Assembly (NCBI GenBank): GCA_003550305.1
Contig: QKYT01000221.1
Location: forward strand, 92,667-156,666
Reading direction: 5' to 3'
From: Glomus cerebriforme
Lineage: Eukaryota; Glomeromycota; Glomeromycetes; Glomerales; Glomeraceae
DNA: 64,000 nt
A program made the position numbers and the translations under genes. How positions within the stretch are numbered: the stretch's first letter is position 1; every line of letters begins with the position of its first letter. The notes beneath the pieces were generated by a model. The model worked only from the letters and a program-made list of their open reading frames with translations. It was not told the origin of the DNA and searched no databases. This document shows, one piece after another, positions 1 through 11,530 of the stretch.

Positions 1-1143
1 GTTGTACTGTTGATAGGTGTTTTTTTACATAATCTACAATTTTATTCAAAGTTTTGTTAATTAAACTTATAAATAATTGTATAAACATATTTAATAATTC
101 TTTGATCGTGATACATAATAAAAAATAAATTAATTCTAAGTCATGATATATAGTTTTGATTTACAAAGTGAAATCGTGTATTATTATTTCCATACCTAAT
201 ATCTCCAGGTCTTAGCTGTTAGTAGTTTTTTTCGGTTGTTTAAAACTATTTCATTCCATTATTCAGCAGATTAAATATACAGTATAGTACAGCTATTATA
301 ATATCAGATATGTGATGAATAACATTTCACGCATAAAAATTTCTATATTATACACATAATGGTAACTTCTTTTATCACATTAAACAAAAAAAAAAGGCAA
401 AAAATATTTTATAAAATTAATAAGCTTATAGTTAATTCTGCCCCGCATTAACAAATTATTTATTATGTAAATTAAACTGTATAATGTACAGTATAGTACA
501 GTACATACTATGGACATATTTATTATTGTTGATTGCAAATGTATGACCACAACTAAAATATTTCAGCACTTCTTTCATAATATTTTTGTTTAGAATTTAG
601 ATTCAAAGTTAATAATATAATAGCTTGAATGAAAAACATTTACATTATACATACATAATCATCACTTAGCATTATATTGGATCTATTGATCATATTTAAT
701 CGACACTTTTATTAGTAAGGATAAATTTTTAGAATTAATAATTTAAACTAAATTCTTTATTAATATCTTTCTCCAATCATTTAGGTTTATTAGTCATCAT
801 ATATAAAACATATATTTATTTATCTGTTATGTTTATATTTTTGATATTATACACTTTTGTTTTATTTTTATTTCTATTATGAATTCTTAAACCTAATTAA
901 ATCACTATTCTATGATGAATTTTTTGTTATCTGTTGTTCAATGAACTCACATTATTCTTCTATAATTTTAAAATTTTATTTACTATAACTAACACAGTTT
1001 GCGCATGCTATTGAAAGAATGATTTCTCTTACATTCCTACGTTACCAATTTCAATCATGTCTTATCATTACTTTTTTGACTTTTTTTTTTTTAGAATGTG
1101 ATTCAAATTTCTTTTTAAAGTCAACACTAATAATATCACCGCA
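1..1143. other. AT-rich intergenic DNA, no gene seen
   Basis: Low-complexity AT-rich sequence with many stops in all frames. No convincing exon, RNA gene or element edge was seen. The open frame that starts at 1019 runs into the repeat relic that follows and is not treated as a gene. Confidence 0.6.
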
Positions 1144-1250
1144 GATGATGATCACTGTACCAGCATTAGAGTTGAATTTTTGGCAAAGTTTCATTCCATT
1201 TTTAATTCTGCCCAAATTTTACCCTAATACTGGTACAATGACAATCACCT
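1144..1250. repeat. degenerate copy of the TIR element found intact at 44681-44801
   Basis: The segment begins GATGATGATCACTGTACCAGCA and ends with an imperfect inverse, CTGGTACAATGACAATCACC. Its interior (TTTTGGCAAAG, CATTCC, TTAATTCTGCCCAA, CCTAAT) aligns with the reverse complement of the perfect palindromic element at 44681-44801. It is read as an old, mutated member of the same non-coding MITE-like family. An open frame of 139 codons crosses it but looks fortuitous. Confidence 0.6.
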
Positions 1251-2690
1251 TAGCAATACCATTATTTTATACTATGGAAATATGTTCAACGGACCAAAGC
1301 CCAATCTTAGAAATAAATATATTTTTCCTTCCAACTGAAGTTAAAATGTGCAGCTATAATGAGAAAGATCATGGCATTGTCCGTGACACTCAACCCCAAA
1401 TGCATACGTCATTTCCATTGAATAGAGTTGTAATGTAACGCAGCATATTTGTTTTTCTGTTCTATAATATATCTTTAATTTTGCCAAATCAGTAAATCAA
1501 AGAATATAGGATAGGCTTTCTTTATATCAAAGAGAGTATAGCTGAGATGAAGAAAATTGTCTAAAAAAGATATCAGAAAAGAAGAATAACGAACCACCGC
1601 AGTCAACAAAATATTTGATAGTAGTAAGGCATAGTAGGTATCACTTAAAATTGATATTTGTTTTAAGAGTTTTAAGAACATAATTTGATGATTGATAAAA
1701 ATTATAAAAAGGAGGATCATTGAACTCGTTTAACTCAACTCTTAATCATGAGTGATATTAAAATTAATTATCTCACTTACAGTATATTGACTCTCCAGAA
1801 ATTGATCATATTTTTTCAATTAACATAAAAAAATGATTTGACTGTTAACGGTCTTAAAGAAATAATTAAAGAGGAGAGACATAACCTTACTATTTACTAG
1901 GTAACGGGAACCGTTGGATTGTCCGAAGCATTAAATTAAGATGTATCACAAAACTCAACTAAAAAAGAATTCAAAATGTAACACAAATTTATTGTAAAAC
2001 ACGTGAAAGCACAATAATGCATATTATTGGTCAATCACGCGTGCGGACAGACGGGGACCGAAAAAAAAAGTAACCAGTCAAATCATAGTCACAATTGAGC
2101 ACAATTTGTACGGCTCGATCAGATCGTATCATAAACAATAGATATGATTGGCCACTAGCACGCGTCACATTAGTTTATCAAAATCGATCAGAGGTGAACA
2201 CCTATTTTCGTGGATCGGTTTGACTGACCGCTGATCGATTTAGTAACCAATAATTTAAGGGCACATTTTGCGATCAATCCGGTCCGATCTAGAACTGAAC
2301 AGGGCTAATGAGTCTAACCGAAAATGTCCTCAGCTATGCTTCGGACAAATGATATAGAATTTTGGAGTGTTAATATCGACGCTGATGAACCAATGCTTAA
2401 CAATTTGATGTAAAGACCTTAGTGGTGAAAAGATGTCAGACACAAAGAAAATTTCAACGTGATTTCTTCATAAGCCTAAGAAAAATGTATACATATTGTT
2501 ATTAATATCGAATAAATTTTATATGTTATACTGATAAAAAAAATCCTATGGATAAGATCATTTTCCTTTCGAGCTAGAAAGTAAAATTGTTCTTACTGAT
2601 TAGAAGATCAAATTGAGTTAATCTATGGACCCAACATTTATTTATATGATGGATCATTTACTAAATGCATAAAACAAGTAAGAAAATTGT
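1251..2690. other. intergenic; GC-richer patch at about 2020-2320
   Basis: No gene recognised. The stretch around 2030-2310 is richer in G+C and carries repeated GATCGATC, CGATCAG and GGTCCGATC-like words, similar in style to the patch at 23440-23575. It is probably an interspersed-repeat relic; I could not define its ends. Confidence 0.35.
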
Positions 2691-3083
2691 CAAAAAAAAA
2701 AATCTGCCATAAGTTGAACTCCAAAAAAAATAATAAAGAAATCTCTGGAGGAGGCAGGAGCATGAGAGAAAACTCAATGATATATATGAGAGAAAATTTA
2801 ATCCTAAGTATGTTTTTTATTTATCTAATCTTAATGTTCTTCTTTATTAATGAACTGATTTATTTTTTAGATCAATTCACATTTATTGAATAAATGACTT
2901 TTTTGGATTGATTTTTGTGCTCAAATACTTGAACAAAAAAAAAGCTCCAAAAACTTTCACAGCTTAGTGAACGAAAAATTCTCATGAAAGATATTTTTCA
3001 GTTCAAAAAATAATTATCTATTGAAGATAACTTTAAAAATATTTTTCACAATCATGAAATGTCCACAGTTAATATAGGATTAG

Positions 3084-3704
3084 TTGATGAGGAAGAAGTT
3101 ATTCTCATTACTATGGGGATCATTATTACCATTTCCTCTGCCAACAAATTTAAGGGTGTACTTTTTGCTTATTGATTATGGACTTATCCAACCTTACCAT
3201 CGCAATTACCTTGAAAAGCTTGTGCCGGGTATTAATATTGGTAATCTCTTGGATAATAATGCACGTACTATAGGTTTATTAATTCGAATACGAAAGATAT
3301 ATGAAGTGAATTTCAGTAGTTACTACAAGACATGGACTTGGGAGTAGAGGCAGTGCAGTATGCCAGCCGGGAAAATTAGAGATAGGTGTAAATTCACATA
3401 ATATGACGAACGTTAGGAAGTCTGGGGGAATGGCATATGTAACCGAAGGAATTATGGGTCATTAAAGATAATGGTTTTTATTTATCATTAATTTACAATA
3501 CAAACAGGTGCTCCAGGAGATTCCGTGATGATGATGATCAACACTTCATGGTGGTATGAAGCCTATATGATACCCATCGAATTAATTAAACATCATCCTT
3601 ATCAAATAGAAATTGAATTAATAAGAGATGCAACCTATCGACATCCTGCACTATTTAAGGCTGTGACAAGTACTACATATAATGCTGCTGCCAACATTTT
3701 TTAA
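3084..3704 (+). pseudogene. coding-like relic or two-exon fragment, unrecognised
   Basis: Two stretches read like protein. The first (3084-3347) is open for 87 codons and includes LLIDYGLIQPYHRNYLEKL and NIGNLLDNNARTIGLLIR. The second follows a good acceptor (ACAAACAG, ending about 3506) and is open to a TAA at about 3702; it includes SWWYEAYMIPIELIKHHP and a tail rich in Ala and Thr. The about 160 bases between them contain stops in all frames I checked, so they would have to be spliced or are parts of a broken gene. I do not recognise the family, and no start codon context stands out. Confidence 0.35.
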
Positions 3705-4455
3705 TTGTATTTTTTTTTTTGTTTTAAATGATAAAGATTATTTCATCTCGTTTTTATATGTTTATTAGCTTGGTAAACATTGAACAGAGTTAAATTTAAA
3801 TACAGTACTAGGACTTGGCTTTGTCAAGGTGTATTCCAAAGCACCAATACTATTAACATTATTTTAATAATTATGGTGGCGCAGATGATTATATAATTTG
3901 TATTTTAGTATTACAAGTTGTATAGCAAAAAACAATTCAATTTTTTTTTGGAAAATTGTAATGTGCACGTGATTTTAACTTGCATATTGGGCATACAATT
4001 GATTATAATTTAATGTACCTCATTTTTGGGATCAATCCTAAATTTTTTACCAGATGACAAGCCCTATTTTTTTTAATGGATTTTAGTATTATTCTGCAGA
4101 ACAAATATCATGGAAACAAGTCGAATAAAGTATCTAAAATTTTATCAGTATAATATTTAACAATTAATAATAATTATAACATAGTGGACTATTTTTCCAT
4201 ATTTCTGAATAGACTTTAGCAAAATCACCTTTCCTATTTCTTTAATATCATTAAATCATTTAAGCCGGAATTACGAAAATTTATTGTTTTTGAAATAAAA
4301 AATTAAAAATAAAATATGTTTATAATGGCTTTTTACTGTAATTAAGAAAGGAAAATTGTTGTGATTTGATCGATTGACCTAGTTTGATTGGATTCGTAAG
4401 GTGATTCCATATCAATATATGATTTTTATACAGCGAAATTTTACCTTTAATTAAA
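3705..4455. other. AT-rich intergenic DNA, no gene seen
   Basis: AT-rich sequence with long A and T runs. No exon, RNA or repeat border was recognised. Confidence 0.55.
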
Positions 4456-4474
4456 TATTATGCAATTATATCTC

Positions 4475-4645
4475 TTCCATAAACCACTTTATAAGCTTGG
4501 CATTCCTGGCCTCAAGCTCAGCTTTCTCAGCTTCAACCTCAGTAAACTTCTAAGTTCGGGAATTTCAGCATTCTCTTTCCTAAGCTTGGCAACCTCAGGT
4601 AAGAGCTTATCATTTATTCTTTTAATGAATCAATGGATTGAGTGT
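4475..4645 (-). pseudogene. coiled-coil family fragment, frameshifted
   Basis: On the minus strand one frame reads EVAKLRKENAEIPELR and, after a one-base shift, the next reads FTEVEAEKAELEARNAKLIK. Both are heptad-rich, highly charged coiled coil. The two halves make one continuous coiled coil only if the frame is switched near 4545, so the copy is broken. From memory this resembles a very abundant Rhizophagus family of KNAELIKQV-type coiled-coil proteins. It lies just 3' of the nuclease-family relic, the same order as at 37.4-38.9 kb. Confidence 0.5.
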
Positions 4646-4789
4646 TTGACATTTTTTTATACAAGATGCAGATTCATTCAAAATTTCAAATTAGTACATA
4701 AAAAAATTACGTGTGCGTGAATAATTGTTCATGCTAATCACTTTTGCCAAGAAAAATAAATTTTTTATTAATACAGCGATAAAAATAAA

Positions 4790-5090
4790 TTATATGAATC
4801 GGAACTTGCCTGTAATACATGACGAAGTTTCTACAGTATAATCTATACTATGACTGCAGTTTACATGACGTTTCTTAGTTGTGGGTTCATCACTACCTAC
4901 TACTCTATCCTTTAATAATTCTACGATCACTTCTAAACCTTCTTCACGTTCTTACGCAATTCTGTAATCTGTATCATCCTCAAGAGCATCTTCTGTTAGT
5001 GAAATTTCTCTACTTGTACTATAGAAGCTTTCGGTGCTGTGAAGAATGAAGTACCAGTCAGTTCCAGTACTTACTATACTATAGACATAA
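4790..5090 (-). pseudogene. 3' end of a SAM/PD-(D/E)XK-type family gene, broken
   Basis: The minus strand reads STGTDWYFILHSTESFYSTS and then ISLTEDALEDDTDYRIA, an in-frame TAA, and further downstream LEVIVELLKDRVVGSDEPTTKKRHV. The paralogue at 37762-38004 has SDWYFIMYIPERIY, ENILDDTKFRQ, VRVIVGLLKDKVEV and SPDSKRVR at matching places. The internal stop and the absence of the upstream domains mark this as a dead 3' fragment. The 3'-flanking DNA (GTGCGTGAA...CTTTTGCCAAGAAAA, 4715-4755) also matches that of the 37.6 kb copy. The basic stretch TKKRH may be what is left of a nuclear localisation signal. Confidence 0.6.
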
Positions 5091-5199
5091 TCATAATCAG
5101 ATCAAACATCTCGTCAGCTTTTTACTTTTTCTTAAACATGTTTAAGTTTATCTGGAGGAACAAAAGTTAGCAATATTGAATGATTAACTGTAATGAAAA

Positions 5200-6049
5200 A
5201 AAAATGCTGATACCTATATCACACACACTCCAATTAGTAAAAATAGTAAAGTCGTACAAAATATATCTTTTAATACACCAGACACATATATAACTTCAGA
5301 CTGACACAAATAATAAATCTACTACAAAGTCATATAGCACAAAGATGATAATTGTATTATTTATTTAAGCATATTACAATAAGTTTTCCTACAATTAATT
5401 GTACCTAATAATGAAAGAAATAATAAATTTGACGAGAAAAAATTAGATTATTTTTTACGACTTTTTGATGAATAATTTAGTTATTCCTTATTCTACATTT
5501 ACTGCTACTTTATTAAATGGATCAATTCTGCTCAAAAATAAAATAAAATAAAATAATATATTAACTAAGAAAAAGTATATAATAAGATACATATAATTTT
5601 TATTATATCTTGGTACTCGCTGCCACTTGTAGAGTAAATACCATCTGGAGTATACAAAAATATACATGTATAACCAATTTATTTATTTTATATATATAAA
5701 AGTATACAATAGTATATGTATTATTTTTTTTTCTAATTTAATAAAGATTAGAAAGATTAGAAATAGAAAACCACAGAACTTAAATATATATATATACACA
5801 TATTCTTTCAATATAAATAGACTAATTTTATATATATAAATAAAAAAAACAAATGAAAGACAAAAAGACTTTAAAGAAAAGCTTGCATAATTTTATAATA
5901 AAATTTAGAAATCCAAATAAAATTCAAGTAGTATCATTATTTTCTTCGTCATGATTATCAATCAAGATAGGAGTTGAAGGCCCTGTTGAAGAAGAAAGGA
6001 GCTGATATTATTTAAAGAGAATATTATAAAGTTGAAACATGAGTGATAA
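5200..6049. other. AT-rich intergenic DNA and 3' flank of the bZIP gene
   Basis: Contains simple AAAATAA and TATATA runs and no coding-like stretch that I could support. Confidence 0.5.
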
Positions 6050-6936
6050 TTATAAATATGGAACATGAAACATGCCATAACTAATAACAGAGGGGACGCC
6101 AATATTCTGCCCTTCAATTTGACATACAGGCGTGTTACATTTATCATTATGATTTCTTTGAGCTTTAGCGAGCCTGCGCTCGAGCAAAACTAATTTTTCT
6201 CGCAACATTTTAATATTTTTTTGAGTATCTGCATATAATAATTCAAAATTTTCGGCTTTAGTTTCCAAAGAGCGCACATAATCTTCACGTCTTTTACGGA
6301 AAGCTCTTTGTCTCTTCAAATTTTCAATGTGTTTTTGCTGTAATTTTGAAAAAATTCACATTTTGCAAATGTAATAAATTTAAAATATCAAAAGAAAAAA
6401 ATATTTGTATCATAAAGTTTGATATGACTTACACTAGAAGGCATAATTGGGAATGGTTTAAGTTTATGATTAGAATGCGAGAGATTTTCGGTTGAAAAAG
6501 ATGTCAACGATGGTTCTATAACAAGAAGGTTTAATAATGTGTTATTCAAAACTTTAAAGGGATTTTTTTAAAGTTTATACTTACGACATGTAATGACTTG
6601 CTGCAAGTTTGTTATTTCTTTTAAACTTAATTAATTAATTTATTAATTAACTAATTAATTTGTTAAAAATATTTCATTTAAATTTATTTTAAAAAAATAA
6701 TTAAAATAAAACATGACTTACATAGTTGGACCATTTTCCTTTTTTTCATCATATAAATCATATGTAGGAATTATGGGAGTATTTTTGAAAAATTGTTCAC
6801 CAATTTTCCAACCTTTTGAATCTTTCAAATATGGTTTTGCAACAATAACATTATACACATATTTTATTATTAATAAATATATCACGAAAAACAATAAAGC
6901 AATGGATAATACTGTTAATGAATTTAATTCCATCAT
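6050..6936 (-). CDS. bZIP transcription factor of the Yap/Pap1 type, four-exon model, possibly membrane-tethered
   Basis: Proposed exons on the minus strand: 6936-6722, 6625-6585, 6515-6433 and 6337-6050. All introns are GT-AG (69-96 bases) with GTAAGT donors, and the model stays in frame for 208 codons. The last exon is secure. It opens with a basic region ENLKRQRAFRKRRED that keeps the N-x7-R spacing and the N, Q, F and R of the fungal NxxAQxxFR signature. A leucine-zipper-like amphipathic helix (about residues 135-165) follows, then a short tail with two cysteines. The first exon starts MMELNSL and holds a strongly hydrophobic segment at about residues 8-28, followed by a Lys-rich stretch. 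Its donor GTAAGT overlaps its own in-frame stop, which argues for splicing onward. The acceptor of exon 2 is the weakest call, so exon 1 could instead be a separate small membrane protein. DNA binding by the last two exons is well supported; tethering is inference. Confidence 0.6.
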
Positions 6937-6939
6937 TAA

Positions 6940-7930
6940 AAGTCTTATAATTAAATATAATGATTGATGGGAATATTTATAATTTTAGATTTAATTGATT
7001 CGATGAGTATTCTAAAGTTTTTTTTGGCTTATGTTATTGATATTGTAAGCATGTGCGCTTCACATGACTTAATCATGAAAATGGATGATCAACGTTAAGC
7101 CATTGACCACGTGGTCATGGTGCTCAAATCATAATTCATGAATTGAGATTTTATTGCGCTATAAATTTTTTTTTATTATTATTTTCGCGAATAACTTTGC
7201 TTTTTCCCCTCACATTTTTTTAATAATGGAAATAAAGAATAATAAAAATGAGATCATCAAGGGTGAATTTGATTTGATCACCATATTACTAAACGCCTCA
7301 TTATTATCCGCCGTCGTACAAACTGAACACGTGAAGATATTATTGGAAGGGAGAAAAAATTGAAAAGTATTAAAGGGTCAAAAGGGTCAAATTAAATGTA
7401 ATTTGAACATCAATTTCATCATATATAAACATAAACTTTACGGTTCAAACCAATTTTACAATTTTATTCTTGATTTTTTTGACATTAGACTCCGTTTTAC
7501 ATAATATCTTATCATAGTTATATTCTTTACAAAAAAACTTGAATAAATAATAATAACTTTTTGGTTAGGCGAACCTTAAATATGGATTATCCAATCATTT
7601 CATGTGATTCTCAATTCTAATTCACGAGTATTAGTTTCAAGTAATATTTCTATGATTAGAATTTTGTTTCCATTTGTCTTTTTCAATTAACATGTTTATT
7701 ATTAAAAAAATTCTGAAATGTTTTGTTTTTTATACAATAAAATGTGAAAAATTTGTTTTAACCATAAAAATTTTTTTTTTTTGTAATAAGTTTGTCCAAA
7801 GTTAAAACTAGAGAAATATCCATAAAAAAAATGATCAGAAAATTTTTTTTCGATCATCAATATGATCTTCAATCATACGACTTAGTATCCCGACTCCCGA
7901 GTATCATATGTTTGAATTTTAAATTTTATA
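6940..7930. other. 5' flank of the bZIP gene and intergenic DNA
   Basis: AT-rich with A/T runs. It contains CACGTG-like words near 7108 and 7328 (CCACGTGG, ACACGTGA), which could be bZIP/bHLH sites, but such short matches are weak evidence. No gene seen. Confidence 0.4.
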
Positions 7931-7934
7931 TATT

Positions 7935-8408
7935 GTTATAATCCATATTAGGATTTAAATAAAATAAGGTAATTTCAAAATTATCGCTAATTCTGGTAAA
8001 AAAGATTGGTTGAATTTACATTTTGTATTACCATAATCCATATTAGGGTTTTAATAAAAAAAAAAAAGGTAATTTCGAAATTATCGTTAATAAAAATTGC
8101 TTGAATTTACATTTTGTATTGCCATGATCCATATTAGGATTTAAATAAAGGAGGCAATCGTTAATTCTGGTAAAAAAAGATTGGTTGAATTTACCGTTTT
8201 GTATTACCATGATCCATTTTAGGGTTTAAATAAAATAATGTAATTTCGAAATCATCGTTAATTCTCGTGAAAAAAGTTTGTTGAATTTACATTTTATATT
8301 ACCATTATCCATATTAGGATTTAAATAACAAAAGGTAATTAATCATGATTAATAGAATTTACATCTGTTTTTACCATAATCCGTATTAGGGTTTTAATAA
8401 AAAAAGGT
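7935..8408. repeat. minisatellite, left arm of a large palindrome (about 6 units)
   Basis: About six units of 70-95 bp, each carrying CCATAATCCATATTAGGRTTT, then AAATAAAAAGGTAATTTCGAAATTATCGTTAATTCTGGT and TTGAATTTACATTTTGTATTA. Unit starts are near 7940, 8033, 8123, 8208, 8303 and 8375. Units differ by substitutions and small deletions. The arm ends at GGTACC (8407). No coding content. Confidence 0.75.
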
Positions 8409-8688
8409 ACCGGCCATAGTACCCTGGGTATCTTACAAATTTTGGGGGTTAAGCCTGTACCCAGGGATATATTACATGGGTGGATACTAATGTACATGTG
8501 TTTTTTTCGAAATTTTCCAAGTATCCGGTTACTTTAAAAACCGGGAAATTTTTTTGAGGGAGTACTTACTATAAATGGGCCGTGATATACTGTAATATCA
8601 AATTCTGGTGTAATATATTTCACTACTTAATGCCTAATTGTTAGGAACAAATTACGCGAAATTTGTAGGATATGCTTACTGATATACG
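8409..8688. other. spacer of the palindromic minisatellite
   Basis: About 280 bp lying between two inward-facing GGTACC sites. It has motifs such as TACCCTGGGTATC, CCCAGGGATATATTACATGGGTGGATACTA and AAAACCGGGAAATTTTT. Similar words (CCGAGGATACATTACGAGGGTGGATACTA) recur at 9355-9400, so the spacer sequence is itself repeated outside the palindrome. No ORF. Confidence 0.6.
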
Positions 8689-9130
8689 GTACCTTTTTTT
8701 TTTTTATTAAAAACCCTAATACGGATTATGGTAAACAAAATGTAAATTTTATTAACCATGATTGATTACCTTTTGTTATTTAAATCCTAATATAGATTAT
8801 GTATAATGTAAATAGTTCAACAAACTTTTTTCACGAGATAGAATTAACGATAATTTCGAAATTACTTTATTTTATTTAAACCCTAATTTGAATTACGGTA
8901 ATACAAAATGTAAATTCAACCAATCTTTTTCACCGGGATTAACCCTAATATGGATTTCTATAATACAAAATGTAAATTCAACTTTTCACCGGAATTAACG
9001 ATATAAATTTCGAAATTGCCTTATTTTATTTAAAACCTAATATGGATCATGGTAATACAAAATTGTTTAAAATTCAAACGAATTATCTTTGAAATTACTC
9101 TCTTTTTATTTAAATCCTAATACGGATGCT
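8689..9130. repeat. minisatellite, right arm of the palindrome (about 6 inverted units)
   Basis: The same unit in reverse orientation (AAACCCTAATACGGATTATGGTA ... ACAAAATGTAAATTC). CCTAAT occurrences are near 8717, 8790, 8882, 8945, 9036 and 9116. Together with the left arm it forms an inverted repeat of more than 400 bp per arm. A further loose group, 9200-9790, includes two more forward units near 9650 and 9720. A single diverged unit also occurs at about 20590-20715. Confidence 0.75.
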
Positions 9131-9789
9131 AATATTACCCTTTTGACCCTCTTTTTTTGATCAGCTTATTGCATAATATATAAAAAAAGGTCATTTTTGC
9201 AATAGGATTATGGTATTAAATACAAAATGTAATTAGTTTTATTAATGATGATTTGAAATCAATTTTATATTAAAATAACATTACACCGGTGTAATGTCGA
9301 ATTGGTTGTAATATGCTATTTCATTTCGGCAATCTGAATCTAATTTACCCATGTATAATCCGAGGATACATTACGAGGGTGGATACTACATGTGATTTTT
9401 AAATACCCGGGATATTTGAAAATTTGTAAATTACCCAGGAATTTTACAAATTTAAGTTAAAATCGAAATTTTCCATTCAAAGTATCCGCGGTAAATTCGA
9501 AACCATCATTAATAAAATTACATTTTATATTTAATACCATAATCACTATTGCAAAAATAACCTTTTTGATCTGTACGACTTTGGTCAAAAAAAAAAAAGT
9601 GTGTTAAAAACGATCGGTTGAATTTTATACATTTTTACAATATTACCATGATCTATATTAGGGTTTACATAAAATAAGGCAATTTCGAAATTTAATATCG
9701 TTAATTCCGGTTGTATTACCATGATCGTATTTGGATTTAAATAAAATAAGGCAATGAAATTATCATTAATTCTGGTGAAAAATCAAATT

Positions 9790-11095
9790 ATTTAATAATA
9801 GCTAAAAATCAAAATAGAGTAATCACAATGGTATATTTAATAATATAATAAATTTTCTGGATTTTTAGAACTCATCTATGCTAATATAAATCTGGTAGGA
9901 ACAGTTTATTTTGAATATACAGTCATTTTTCGTGAGCGCTGATTATTTCTTTCGAAGATAACGGAACTCTTTTTTCTGGTCGTGGAACTCCATAAAGTGT
10001 TAGTGTTATACTTCGGGTGGCTTAAATTACCGATTGTACACGACAAGTTGGCGTCAACGATTGTTTGTCAATGACAGACGTAATAGTATTTTACTTGGAA
10101 TAAAATTTTATTTATATACTTCAACTTTGTTTAACAAAAAATTAGTTCTAATTAAAAAAAGAAAGAAATTATAAATCTCTTTAGTTACATAAGGCCATTA
10201 ATATCTAAAATAGTGACTTAATAATAATGTCGGCATACCGTAATTCATTCCAAGTCATCATTATCATATTTGATATACTGTATTAGTATTTGATCCCAAA
10301 ATTATATATATATATATTAAGCCACATATAGATGAAATAATTTTACTTTCAAAAAAAATCTTTTCTTGAAAATGACAGGAAGAAAATTATTAATAAATAA
10401 TTCAAAGTATAATGATATAGAAAATTTTATGTAAGGATGGAAAGAAATTATATGGTTGAAGAGCAATTTCGGGCAGCAAAATCAAAGACTATTTATAAAT
10501 AAATGGGATAACGGAAAGAAACAGGACTTAAATATCTTTTATTTTGTACACATGAAAAGAAAACTATTTACAATCCTGGAATATGAAATATTAAATATTA
10601 GGAATTTATACCAACGAAAACAATATTTAAGTGTTTATTGATATATAAAAATGGAATACATCATCTATTTAATTTGGAATAAGCAAGCATATAAGTCAAA
10701 CTTTATTATTGGGAATAGTGTATGTTCGTGATATAATCTAATTCAAATTCGTAAATATAATTGTTCTATGGCGCGATATCTCTAAATTTCATAATTTAAA
10801 TAATGAAAGAAATTTTCATTTATTTATATTGTGTATTACTACAACATTTCCGTTTGTCAAAATATTTCAAAATCATAAAATATTTGTGCGCACATTTGTT
10901 GTAAATCTGTATCATAAATAGTAATTACTTAAAGCAATTTTAAAAAACTGGTGGAAACGCAAATATGAAAAAAAGTTTTAATAATTATGTTCGATGAATT
11001 AAATTAATTTTTGCCAAAAAATAGCTTTTTCAATCAAATACAGTATATTATCGATCGCTTTTAAGACGATAATAACCAATCATGATAGACCATAT
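9790..11095. other. AT-rich intergenic DNA with one weak coding-like stretch at 10440-10640
   Basis: No secure gene. Around 10445-10640 (+) a short open frame reads WLKSNFGQQNQRLFINKWDN and then becomes low complexity. It has the look of a decayed exon of unknown family and has no start codon of its own. The rest is AT-rich sequence with TATATATATA runs. Confidence 0.3.
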
Positions 11096-11107
11096 TTTTA
11101 TATAAAA
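11096..11107 (+). promoter_or_regulatory. possible TATA box for the Thr-rich gene
   Basis: TTTTATATAAAA lies about 75 bases before the ATG at 11178 and before the Thr-rich frame. Position and sequence fit a TATA element. In such AT-rich DNA the match alone is weak. Confidence 0.3.
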
Positions 11108-11177
11108 TTGTCACCTGGAAATTTTTCTATTCGATACTTTTTAATCTTTAACATTTTAACGCAAACAAATTTACATC

Positions 11178-11530
11178 ATGTATTTTCTACATTCGCAAAA
11201 ATCATTTTTGTTATTTCTCTTTGTTTATTGACATTAAATATTGACAAACACCAACATTGCCATAATACCGTGACCATAACCAAAACCAAGTCCAAATGTT
11301 ATAATACTGTAACGAGGAATTGTACTAAAACCAAGACTAAACCTGTATTCATTACTATTCCAACCACAATTACTACAACTACAATTAAAGCCACGATTAA
11401 AACTGATACAATCACATCTCCCACGACTACAACTACAACTACAACTGTAATTACAACCACGACTACAACAACTACAACTTCATGTGTTCCTAGTGGTGGA
11501 CCTTGTAATATGCCATCTAGTGGTAGTTAA
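11178..11530 (+). CDS. Thr-rich secreted or cell-wall-type protein, 5' end frameshifted in this assembly
   Basis: The frame ending at 11530 encodes a hydrophobic stretch (KIIFVISLCLLTLNI), then a segment with VTITKTK and CTKTKTKP motifs, then long Thr/Ile-rich runs of TTT separated by V, I, P and K, and a Cys-containing end (TSCVPSGGPCNMPSSGS). The only nearby ATG (11178, MYFLHSQK...) lies in a different frame and would give an ideal signal-peptide start if the frame changed by one base near 11199-11210, an A/T-rich run. Either a homopolymer error, a frameshift mutation or an unseen splice separates the two. Low-complexity Thr-rich regions are usual in O-glycosylated fungal wall proteins; the function here is inference. 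Confidence 0.5.

Noticed and set aside
1019..1438. 139-codon open frame on the plus strand
   Set aside because: It crosses a degenerate TIR element, is low in coding character and has no motif or splice context.
6713..6967. Plus-strand open frame over the bZIP first exon
   Set aside because: It is the reverse of exon 1; the minus-strand frame has the better start, membrane segment and donor site.
7154..7363. 69-codon open frame next to the bZIP gene
   Set aside because: Hydrophobic, AT-driven composition; the opposite strand and flanks give no support.
7940..9120. TTAGGG/CCCTAA words as possible telomeric repeats
   Set aside because: They occur once per 70-95 bp unit inside a longer minisatellite and are not in tandem.
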